A stretch of 32,864 bases of DNA from Bacillaceae bacterium Marseille-Q3522. Lineage in GTDB: Bacteria > Bacillota > Bacilli > Bacillales > Cytobacillaceae. This document shows, piece after piece, positions 7,518 through 14,449 of the stretch. A model generated the notes under the pieces. The model made no database searches. It saw only the letters and a program-made list of their open reading frames with translations, and had not been told where the DNA came from. The DNA lies in the NCBI GenBank assembly GCA_017898095.1, contig JAGKQJ010000032.1, forward strand, positions 1 to 32,864, given 5' to 3'. A program made the position numbers and the translations under genes. Each line of letters opens with the position of its first letter. The stretch's first letter is position 1.

Positions 7518-7905
7518 TGGTCTCCCCTTTTTAATGTGTAAATTTTACTAACTAGCTCAAGGCTATCATATGTTAATAGCACAATCAATCTGTTATATTA
7601 AGGAGAGTTTCCGGATACAGGTAGTTATATTGAAGGGGACTGAAACGGGAAGAATTGGCCCCCTCCCTTTTAAATTGTAAATGACGATTATTCTTTAAAA
7701 AACCTGGAGCAAATCCAATCTTATTTTGCATTCAAAATGCCGGAAATCTAACATGGAATGTTATAAATATCCAAACCGAAAAAGAAAACCCTTACAATAG
7801 ATAATTTTTTTAAAAAAATTTCAGGTTATGTCGAAAAATTGATTTTTATAGTATATAATATAAAAATGAATTTACATATACATAAAAAATTATGGGGGGA
7901 TTTCA
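7518..7905. other. Divergent promoter region between nucleotidase and phnD
   Basis: No gene fits here. TATAAT at 7854-7859 is the best -10 for phnD, but nothing like TTGACA lies 16-18 bp upstream, which suggests an activator. I looked for TTAACA-type direct repeats of a PhoP box and did not find a convincing pair. An A/T palindrome (TTTTTTTAAAAAAA) lies at 7805-7818. The phnD leader carries the ribosome binding site GGGGGGA. Confidence 0.4.
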
Positions 7906-8841
7906 TTGAAAAAGTTTTTTGCGCTTTTAATGGTGTCAGTAATGGTATTTGTATTAGCAGCATGCGGCGGCAATAATGATAATGCCAGTGAGGACCAGAA
8001 TTCAGAAGGTTCTAATAATGCAGAAGGCGAAGAAATCAAAGAGCTTACGTTAGGATTTATTCCATCACAGGAAGCAGAGCAAATTGCTGATACAGTTGAA
8101 CCATTAGAAGCATATTTAACGGAAGAACTCGGTGTTCCGGTTCATGCAGAAGTTATGATTGATTTTGTTGGTTTAGTAGAAGGAATGAGAACAGGACAAA
8201 TCGATATTGGTTTCACGAATCCGTTTGGTTATGTCCAGGCAGTTGACAGGGCTGAAGTTGAAGTACTATTAAAAGCGATTCGCAATGGATCCGATACTTA
8301 TAAAGCGCAATTTGTGACAGCTGCAGATTCCGGTTTAGATTCAATTGATGATATCGTTAATACAGAGGGATTGACTTGGGCATATGGCGACCCGTTATCT
8401 ACATCCGGATATTTATTCCCGGCTTCTCTTTTAATGGATGAAGGTATTGAAGATCTAGAAACCTATTATCAGCAAACGGCAGTTGGCGGTCATGATAATG
8501 CTATCCTTGCGGTATATGACGGACAAGCAGATTTTGCAACAACGTTTGATGATGCCAGAAGTATTCTTGAAAAAGATCATCCAGATGTGAAAGATAAACT
8601 GCAAGTAATCGGCTATACAGATCCGATTCCGAATGACGGTATTTCTGTAAGTAAAGATCTGCCGGATGAATGGAAAACAAAAATTAAAGATGCGTTCATG
8701 GCTATTAACGACAATTCGGAAGTATTAGAGGTAATGAATGAAGTATATTCATGGGATGGCATTGCAGAAGCAAAAGATTCCGACTACGATATTGTTCGTG
8801 ATGTATATGCGAAATTTAAAGACCAGCTTGAAGAACAATAA
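7906..8841 (+). CDS. phnD: Phosphonate/phosphite-type ABC transporter substrate-binding lipoprotein
   Basis: The 311-aa protein starts at TTG 7906, 6-8 nt after GGGGGGA. A lipoprotein signal peptide ends in the lipobox LAAC with Cys20 as the lipidated residue, followed by a low-complexity Asn/Glu/Ser linker (about 22-45). The rest is a PhnD/PtxB-type periplasmic-binding domain; characteristic stretches are LGFIPSQEAEQ, IGFTNPFGYVQA and the AYGDPLSTSGYLFP ligand loop. It would hold phosphonate, phosphite or a similar phosphorus compound outside the membrane and deliver it to the PhnE permeases. No C-P lyase or phosphonatase genes are in the window, so the exact ligand is open. A terminator-like hairpin directly after the gene probably makes this protein more abundant than the membrane parts. 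Confidence 0.9.
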   Translation: MKKFFALLMVSVMVFVLAACGGNNDNASEDQNSEGSNNAEGEEIKELTLGFIPSQEAEQIADTVEPLEAYLTEELGVPVHAEVMIDFVGLVEGMRTGQIDIGFTNPFGYVQAVDRAEVEVLLKAIRNGSDTYKAQFVTAADSGLDSIDDIVNTEGLTWAYGDPLSTSGYLFPASLLMDEGIEDLETYYQQTAVGGHDNAILAVYDGQADFATTFDDARSILEKDHPDVKDKLQVIGYTDPIPNDGISVSKDLPDEWKTKIKDAFMAINDNSEVLEVMNEVYSWDGIAEAKDSDYDIVRDVYAKFKDQLEEQ

Positions 8842-8855
8842 TAAGATTCGGTTTT

Positions 8856-8890
8856 AAGAGAGGAGAGTGAGTCGTCTCCTCTCTTTTTTC
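8856..8890 (+). terminator. Internal (attenuating) terminator between phnD and phnC
   Basis: A 10-bp stem, AGAGAGGAGA (8857-8866) with TCTCCTCTCT (8875-8884), is followed by a T-run. It lies inside what is otherwise a phnD-phnC-phnE-phnE operon, with 260 bp between phnD and phnC. It should let only part of the transcripts continue. Confidence 0.75.
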
Positions 8891-9101
8891 TTGCATTCAA
8901 AGGAAGTAAAAATGGAACTGGAAGAATCAAATGATGCAATGAAGAACCTTTTTGAATAATCTCTAGTAATATTTTACAATAAGAAGTTAAAAAAGTATTA
9001 GATTCAATAAAATATAAAAGCTTTTATCAGCGCTCCATTTACAGTTGCGTTGCTTCCATTTATTTGCTTTTGAAAATTGCATGATGAAAGGAGAATAAAG
9101 G

Positions 9102-9872
9102 GTGATAGAATTTCGTAATGTTTCTTTAACCTATCCTAATGGTCATAAAGGGTTAAACAATGTCAACGTAAAAATTAATTCCGGTGAATTTATCGTTGTA
9201 GTAGGTTTATCCGGAGCCGGAAAATCCACCTTTATCCGCAGTATTAATCAGTTAGTAAAGGCAACAGAAGGGGAACTGATCATTGATGGAAAAAATACGC
9301 TTAAATATAAAGAGCGGGATTTAAAAGAATTGCGAAAAAATATCGGTATGATCTTTCAAAATTATAATCTTGTCAACCGTATGTCAGTTTTACGCAATGT
9401 ACTAACAGGACGTTTGGGACATACTGGAACTATTAGGAGCTTATTAGGACTGTTCTCGCAAGAAGATAAAGAGCTGGCGATGAACAGTTTAAACCGTGTC
9501 GGTATTGCTGAAAAAGCGTATTCACGTGCAGACCAGCTTAGCGGCGGACAGCAACAGCGCGTTAGTATCGCAAGAGCCTTAACACAAAAAGCTAAAATCA
9601 TTCTTGCAGATGAACCGGTTGCAAGTTTGGATCCGCCTACTTCTCACGTTGTTATGAAAGATTTAAAGCGTATCAATCAAGAAGATGGAATTACGACGAT
9701 TGTAAATCTTCATTATATTGATATGGCAATGGAGTATGCTGATCGAATTATCGGGATGAGGGAAGGAAAAATCGTTTTTGACGGCCTTGCCTCGACGGTT
9801 ACAGAACAAACTTTTGAAGAAATTTACGGGCGAAAAATTAAAGACAATGATTTGCGGGGGAGTGTGGAATGA
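9102..9872 (+). CDS. phnC: Phosphonate-type ABC transporter ATP-binding protein
   Basis: The 256-aa protein starts at GTG 9102 after AAAGGAGA. The ABC motifs are complete: Walker A GLSGAGKS (residues 35-42), Q-loop in MIFQNYNLV, signature LSGGQQQR, Walker B IILADEP, D-loop SLDPP and a switch histidine in NLHYID. LVNRMSVLRNVLTGRLG and the LHYIDMAMEYADRIIGM segment are typical of PhnC. It drives uptake through the two PhnE subunits; its stop overlaps the next start (ATGA). Confidence 0.93.
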   Translation: MIEFRNVSLTYPNGHKGLNNVNVKINSGEFIVVVGLSGAGKSTFIRSINQLVKATEGELIIDGKNTLKYKERDLKELRKNIGMIFQNYNLVNRMSVLRNVLTGRLGHTGTIRSLLGLFSQEDKELAMNSLNRVGIAEKAYSRADQLSGGQQQRVSIARALTQKAKIILADEPVASLDPPTSHVVMKDLKRINQEDGITTIVNLHYIDMAMEYADRIIGMREGKIVFDGLASTVTEQTFEEIYGRKIKDNDLRGSVE

Positions 9873-10675
9873 TGGCTCCTGGTTCAAAAGGAAAGAAAAT
9901 CCCGCTTATCCATGCACGGACGAAAAGCTTGATAACCAGTATTATTGTTGTAGTTGCTTTATTATACATTGTTGCTGCTTTTCATACCGGAGCTTCACCG
10001 GATGAATTTATTCAAGGGTTTCCAACTATAATTGAATTTATTGTGAAAGATCTTTATCCGCCTAACTGGAGTTATACTGGTAAAGTGTTAACCAGCATTA
10101 TCGAAACATGGAATATAGCACTGATTTCGACAACGTTATCTGCTATTTTTGCTTTGCCGTTAAGTTTTTTAGCATCTCGGAATATAAACAAAAATAAGTG
10201 GTTGTACCAATTTGTCCGCATTTTTCAAAATATTATCCGCACCATTCCTGATATGATCATGGCCGTATTGTTCGTTGCTGTTATCGGCTTAGGCGCGCTT
10301 GCCGGGGTTGGCGCTTTGTTTGTCTTTTCCCTTGGGATTTTAGCAAAAATGATAAGTGAAACAATAGAAGCAATTGATCCCAATCCGCTTGAAGCAATTC
10401 GGGCAACCGGAGGGAATATTATTCAGGTTATTTGGTATGGAGCATTGCCGCAAATCCTGCCGCTATATACATCTTATACACTCTATGTACTGGAAATTAA
10501 TGTTCGTGCCTCTGTTGTTTTAGGACTGGTCGGTGCCGGCGGGATCGGTTTAATTTTAAAACAACAATTATCTCTGTTTAACTATGGAAATGTCTCTACG
10601 ATTGTCGTGTTGACGTTCTTTGCTGTAGTCATCATTGATTTTGTCAGTAATCAAATAAGGAGGCGACTGGTATAA
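9869..10675 (+). CDS. phnE: Phosphonate-type ABC transporter permease 1
   Basis: The 268-aa inner-membrane permease overlaps phnC by 4 nt (ATGA), indicating translational coupling. It has about six membrane segments, the first at about residues 21-41. The cytoplasmic EAA-type coupling loop is EAIRATGGNIIQVIWYGALP, and the C-terminal part contains the conserved VGAGGIG. It pairs with the second PhnE to form the channel. The basic N-terminus before the first helix fits the positive-inside rule. Confidence 0.9.
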   Translation: MMAPGSKGKKIPLIHARTKSLITSIIVVVALLYIVAAFHTGASPDEFIQGFPTIIEFIVKDLYPPNWSYTGKVLTSIIETWNIALISTTLSAIFALPLSFLASRNINKNKWLYQFVRIFQNIIRTIPDMIMAVLFVAVIGLGALAGVGALFVFSLGILAKMISETIEAIDPNPLEAIRATGGNIIQVIWYGALPQILPLYTSYTLYVLEINVRASVVLGLVGAGGIGLILKQQLSLFNYGNVSTIVVLTFFAVVIIDFVSNQIRRRLV

Positions 10676-11472
10676 TGAACAAAATCGTTCAGCAAATCCA
10701 AAAGCCGAAGCGGACAAAACAATGGATTCTCTTTATTGTTATATCTATCATTTTGCTTGCCTTGTATTCCATTGCGATTACGATGACAGATTTAACGTAC
10801 CGCGGGTCGTCTCTGAGTCCGGCTGCTATTTTTAAACGATTATTCTGGGATACATTTTTTGATCCGGCCACACAGGCGAGAATCCCGAACTATATTCTTC
10901 TTATGATCGAAACACTTGCAATTGCCTATGCGGGTACAGCAATTGCAGCTATTCTGGCGGTTCCGTTTGGTTTTTTAGCTGCGAACAATGTGTCTAAAAT
11001 TTCTTATGTAGGGAAATTAATCTTGGATGGGATACGCGCTTTTCCGGAACTGATCCTGGCAATTATTTTTGTTGCGGCAGTTGGAATGGGACCTTATGCG
11101 GGAGTTCTTGCAATCGGGATTCATTCCATCGGCATGCTGGGGAAACTGTATGCAGAAGTGATCGAATCGATTGATATGACCGCCATCGAAGCGTTAAAAG
11201 CAAATGGGGCAAACAGACTGCAGGTTATCTGGTATGGCGTTATCCCGCAAGTAATTCCGCAATTTACTTCTTATGCGATTTACCGCTATGAAATAGATGT
11301 CCGCTCTTCTACAATTTTAGGGATTGTAGGTGCCGGCGGAATCGGAACACCATTGTTAACAGCATCAATGTCACGCTCGTGGGAACAGGTCGGGATGATA
11401 TTAATTATCATCATTATCGTCGTTTCTATTATTGACTTGATAAGTGCGCAAATAAGAAAACGTCTTGTATAA
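10675..11472 (+). CDS. phnE: Phosphonate-type ABC transporter permease 2
   Basis: The 265-aa permease starts in the last base of the previous stop codon (TAATG overlap). It has about six membrane segments, an EALKANGANRLQVIWYGVIP coupling loop and IVGAGGIGTPL near the C-terminus, like its neighbour, from which it probably arose by duplication. A heterodimeric permease of two PhnE paralogues is common in Firmicutes. The stop codon lies inside the terminator stem that ends the operon. Confidence 0.9.
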   Translation: MNKIVQQIQKPKRTKQWILFIVISIILLALYSIAITMTDLTYRGSSLSPAAIFKRLFWDTFFDPATQARIPNYILLMIETLAIAYAGTAIAAILAVPFGFLAANNVSKISYVGKLILDGIRAFPELILAIIFVAAVGMGPYAGVLAIGIHSIGMLGKLYAEVIESIDMTAIEALKANGANRLQVIWYGVIPQVIPQFTSYAIYRYEIDVRSSTILGIVGAGGIGTPLLTASMSRSWEQVGMILIIIIIVVSIIDLISAQIRKRLV

Positions 11473-11516
11473 AGAAATAAGGGATGATTACTCCATAATC
11501 ATCCCTTATTTCTTTA
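11470..11516 (+). terminator. Terminator of the phn operon
   Basis: A perfect 21-bp inverted repeat (11470-11490 with 11496-11516) has only a 5-nt loop and is followed by a T-run. The left arm begins with the stop codon of the second phnE gene. Confidence 0.88.
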
Positions 11517-11519
11517 TAC

Positions 11520-11549
11520 TTTTTTATTTTTCGTTTATTTTTATTTTAT
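11520..11549 (+). promoter_or_regulatory. T-rich motif shared with the exporter promoter (copy A)
   Basis: About 30 bp with the pattern T6-A-T5-(C)-GTTT-A-T5-A-TTTT-AT lies just upstream of the lipoprotein/response regulator unit. The same order of T-blocks, with one-base differences, is at 14351-14380 upstream of the exporter gene. A possible -10 TATGAT follows shortly after. Direct repeats upstream of the target promoter are typical of OmpR-family regulators, so the adjacent response regulator is the likely binder; that is inference. Confidence 0.45.
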
Positions 11550-11594
11550 ATCCTCTTGCTATGATTATTGTTAATATGCTGGTAGGAGGATATT

Positions 11595-11839
11595 ATGGTT
11601 TTTTTAAATAAAAGATTAACCTGTATTGCCTTATCAACTATACTTTTTCTGGAAATAACAGGTTGTGCAGAGGGGACAGCACATTTAAATTTGCTTTTTC
11701 CGTTCCTAATATAAAAAATATCGCTTTTATCGTGATTGGAATTATCATTATATTAATAATAATAATTGGATTTTGGCAAAAAAAGAGAAAACAAAAACCA
11801 GGTGAGGAATATGCAAAAAACAATTTTGGTGGTCGATGA
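11595..11839 (+). pseudogene. Small lipoprotein, probably frameshifted (about 81 aa if repaired)
   Basis: ATG 11595 follows a good AGGAGG site. The frame encodes a lipoprotein-like signal with lipobox ITGC (Cys24) and stops after 39 aa at 11714. In the frame one base over, the sequence runs on without a stop from about 11674 to 11839. It encodes a strongly hydrophobic helix (IAFIVIGIIIILIIIIGFW) followed by the basic tail KKRKQK. Adding one G to the GGGG run near 11672-11676 joins the two parts into one 81-aa lipoprotein with a membrane anchor. That would overlap the start of the response regulator by 29 nt. This is either a real frameshift, programmed slippage, or a sequencing error. I do not recognise the family. 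Confidence 0.5.
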
Positions 11840-12515
11840 CGACCGGGATATCGTAAGACTTATTTCCGATAGTTTAAAATATGAACAATTTACTGTCGTT
11901 TCAGCATACTCCGGGAAAGAAGCGTTAGAGATAGTAAGTACGGCAAATGTCGATTTTATTATATTAGACATTATGATGCCGGGGATGGACGGGCTGGAGG
12001 TTTGCCGGATTCTTCGCAAGGAATACAATATGCCTATCCTGATCCTTAGTGCAAAGGATCGGGATATGGATAAAGTGATCGGCCTGGAAATCGGTGCGGA
12101 TGATTATATGACAAAACCTTTCAGTATTTACGAGCTCACTTCCAGGGTTAAAGCGCATTTTCGTAAAATTGACCGCCTGCAAAAAGAGTGGCAAACGCAA
12201 AATCGTGAAGAGCTGACAAACAGAATTAATCCGGCTCAAAGTCCGCTCGTTTTGGATAAAAGAACGTATGAGGCATTTATCAATAATGAGAAGATGGATT
12301 TATCAACAAAGGAATTTCAAATTCTGTCTTATCTTTATGATCATCCAAACCAAGTGCTAAGCAGAGAACAAATATATGAAAGTGTTTGGGGCGATGAATA
12401 CGGTGATATTAATACAGTTACCGTTCACATCAAAAATTTACGAAAAAAGCTGGGGAAGGAATTTGATTATATAAAAACCATTTGGGGTATCGGGTATAAA
12501 TTTATCGCAGATTAA
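11811..12515 (+). CDS. OmpR/PhoB-family response regulator
   Basis: Start at ATG 11811 with AGGTGAGG just upstream gives 234 aa; a longer TTG-started frame is not needed. The receiver domain has the acidic pocket DDD (9-11), phospho-acceptor Asp53 (ILDIMMPGMDG) and the conserved Lys in YMTKPF. The C-terminal winged helix has LSTKEFQILSYL and VTVHIKNLRKKL. It should be phosphorylated by the kinase at 12959-14296 and probably controls the lipoprotein unit and the MMPL exporter through the shared T-rich motif. The last three codons and the stop (IAD, then TAA) lie within the end of structured repeat copy 2, so the element formed or replaced its C-terminus. Confidence 0.92.
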   Translation: MQKTILVVDDDRDIVRLISDSLKYEQFTVVSAYSGKEALEIVSTANVDFIILDIMMPGMDGLEVCRILRKEYNMPILILSAKDRDMDKVIGLEIGADDYMTKPFSIYELTSRVKAHFRKIDRLQKEWQTQNREELTNRINPAQSPLVLDKRTYEAFINNEKMDLSTKEFQILSYLYDHPNQVLSREQIYESVWGDEYGDINTVTVHIKNLRKKLGKEFDYIKTIWGIGYKFIAD

Positions 12516-12827
12516 GGGGCAGTAATATCCCCTCCTCAAAAATGTAGGTAAATCCAATCATGCTAGGCAGGGGATAAACTGCCCCTAATGGCCCGATTGG
12601 TGAAACAAGGTTTCTCTTAAGGCTTCTGCCTTTAGAGAAATCAGTCAGGCTCCGCGTGATGAGGTTTTTCTTAGGGCTTTAGCCCTTAGAAAAATCAATC
12701 AGGCTCCGCGTGACTAACCATCAGTGGGGAACGTGTGCCGACTAAGTACGCCACGTCCTCATGTCTTCGTCGGCACTAGTACGTCCTGTACGTCGAAAAA
12801 CCCCGACTGATGGAAGTTTCACTTTAT
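12501..12827 (-). repeat. Structured dispersed repeat, copy 2 (327 bp, inverted relative to copies 1 and 3)
   Basis: Read on the minus strand this copy starts ATAAAGTGAAACTTCC and ends CCCCTTAATCTGCGATAAA, like copy 1, with two hairpin modules of about 54 bp. Its stem GTGCCGAC/GTCGGCAC is longer than in the other copies. The plus-strand sequence TTTATCGCAGATTAAGGG is present at both edges, at 12501-12518 and 12823-12840. This gives an 18-bp direct repeat that could be a target duplication or part of the element. The element overlaps the last codons of the response regulator and separates it from its kinase by 443 bp. No coding sequence is seen in it. Confidence 0.9.
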
Positions 12828-12958
12828 CGCAGATTAAGGGTAAGTAAAGAGATTTATATTCAAGGGAGGGAAATTTTAATCTTTAAGCCTATAGCGAAAT
12901 AGAGGAGCAAAATTCAGCAAGAAGGAAGGTTTACTTTAAACATGAAGGACAGATTGCC

Positions 12959-14296
12959 ATGAAACTGAAAATTAAACTGCCGTTATTGCTTTCTTTGACC
13001 ATCATCATATTGTCATTTATTATTGCTGTTTATGTCAGGGTTGATGTTATTCAAAGTGTTATTGTAAACGTAACGAAATTACGGCAAGAGTTTCAATTAA
13101 AAGACAGAGAAATACCGGCGAAAATAGAAAAACTATATCCTGACTTTGAATCGATAGAAAAATATATGGAAGAAACAGCGGAGCAGGAAAAAATATCATT
13201 ATCTTTATTTGACGAGAATTTCAATGAAATATTTATCTATAATGACGCTCCGGAAGCGAATGAACCGACCGAATCATGGTTTCAACTGAAGGATCAAAAC
13301 GGTGATACCATGATGTTGTTGAAACTGCAAAGGCCGCTTAATCCACAGGATGTCGTGTTAAGAACCGCTTTTTCAAGAACTTTAGCCTTTATTATGATCG
13401 CAGTAATTTTAATCTTTTTTGCATTTTGCACCTATTTACACTATTTAATCACAAAACCGATTCAAAATTTAAATAAACGCTTGCGAAATATAAAGTATCT
13501 AAGTCCTTTTCACCCGATAAAGCTGAACAGAAAAGACGAGATTGGCGAACTTTATAAACATGTCAGTGACATGCAGGAAAGGCTCCGCCAATCGGACCAG
13601 GAGCAATTTGATATGGTTGCAGCGATTACACATGATATTAAAACACCATTGACTTCTGTAATTGGTTTTATTGAGTTGCTGCAAACGAAGAAGTCTTTAT
13701 CAGAAAACGATAAGAAAGATTATTTAAAACTGATAGAAAAAAAATCCAGAGATATTACTGATTTAATAAACGAATTTTCTGCGTTTACGAAAAATGAAAT
13801 TCTTTTGCCAACAATTACGTTTCACTCCGTCCGCATAAAAGATTTTTTTGAAAATATTGCTGTTGAGTATGAGGCGGAACTGTCCGGGCTGGATTATAAC
13901 TTATTTTCAGAGCATTCGTTTACAGCAAACGAATTCTTTTATATAAATGATGTAATGTTGCGAAGAGTTTTTGCCAATTTGTTTAGCAATGCTGTGCGGT
14001 ATGGTAATGTAGAAAATCTAAAAGTTTTTATGAGCGGCTATACAAAAGGAGATTACGCAATTTTTGTAATAGAAGACAATGGCATTGGTGTCGGGAAACA
14101 GGATCTTCCGTTTCTTTTTCAAAAATTTTTTACAGTCGATAAATCGCGGCAAAGCAAAGAAGGCGGAACTGGTCTCGGATTAGCAAGCTGCAAATCAATT
14201 ATTGAAAGGCACGGCGGTGAAATAAGTGCGTTTCCTTCGACAAAAGCGGGGCTGGGTATAAAATTTTCCATTCCAATTGAAAAGAAGAAGTTGTAA
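12959..14296 (+). CDS. Membrane sensor histidine kinase
   Basis: The 445-aa protein starts at ATG 12959 with AAGGA 9 nt upstream. Transmembrane segment 1 (about 8-27), an extracellular sensor region of about 110 residues, transmembrane segment 2 (about 142-164) and a HAMP linker are followed by the HisKA domain with His225 (AAITHDIKTPL) and the ATPase domain. The latter shows the N box (FANLFSNAVRYG), G1 (DNGIGVG), F box and G2 (GGTGLGLASCKSI). It should sense an envelope signal and phosphorylate the response regulator upstream. The two genes are split by the structured repeat, so the kinase may have its own promoter in 12841-12940 or depend on read-through. Confidence 0.9.
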   Translation: MKLKIKLPLLLSLTIIILSFIIAVYVRVDVIQSVIVNVTKLRQEFQLKDREIPAKIEKLYPDFESIEKYMEETAEQEKISLSLFDENFNEIFIYNDAPEANEPTESWFQLKDQNGDTMMLLKLQRPLNPQDVVLRTAFSRTLAFIMIAVILIFFAFCTYLHYLITKPIQNLNKRLRNIKYLSPFHPIKLNRKDEIGELYKHVSDMQERLRQSDQEQFDMVAAITHDIKTPLTSVIGFIELLQTKKSLSENDKKDYLKLIEKKSRDITDLINEFSAFTKNEILLPTITFHSVRIKDFFENIAVEYEAELSGLDYNLFSEHSFTANEFFYINDVMLRRVFANLFSNAVRYGNVENLKVFMSGYTKGDYAIFVIEDNGIGVGKQDLPFLFQKFFTVDKSRQSKEGGTGLGLASCKSIIERHGGEISAFPSTKAGLGIKFSIPIEKKKL

Positions 14297-14350
14297 GGAT
14301 TTTTGTCTGCTAAAATAGTTGCAAGCGTTCCAAACTGTTCATCTTCATAA

Positions 14351-14380
14351 TTTTTTATTTTTGTTTCATTTTCATTTTAT
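14351..14380 (+). promoter_or_regulatory. T-rich motif upstream of the exporter (copy B)
   Basis: The pattern T6-A-T5-GTTT-CA-TTTT-CA-TTTT-AT matches the motif at 11520-11549 over about 29 of 32 aligned positions. Here it contains two TTTCATT-like direct repeats. It lies 70-100 bp before the MMPL exporter gene. A common regulator, probably the adjacent two-component system, is the simplest explanation. Confidence 0.45.
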
Positions 14381-14449
14381 TTTTTATTGTTAAGCTGTTT
14401 TTGTTGTTAAAGCTATGTTGATAATTAGAATGAAGGTGAGAAATGGGAA

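Noticed and set aside
7800-7905. PhoP (Pho box) control of phnD
   Set aside because: No convincing pair of TTAACA-like repeats with correct spacing is visible upstream of the -10.
8912-8959. A 15-codon frame (MELEESNDAMKNLFE) after an AAAGGAAG site between phnD and phnC
   Set aside because: It is very short, follows a terminator, has no family resemblance, and is easily expected by chance in this gap.
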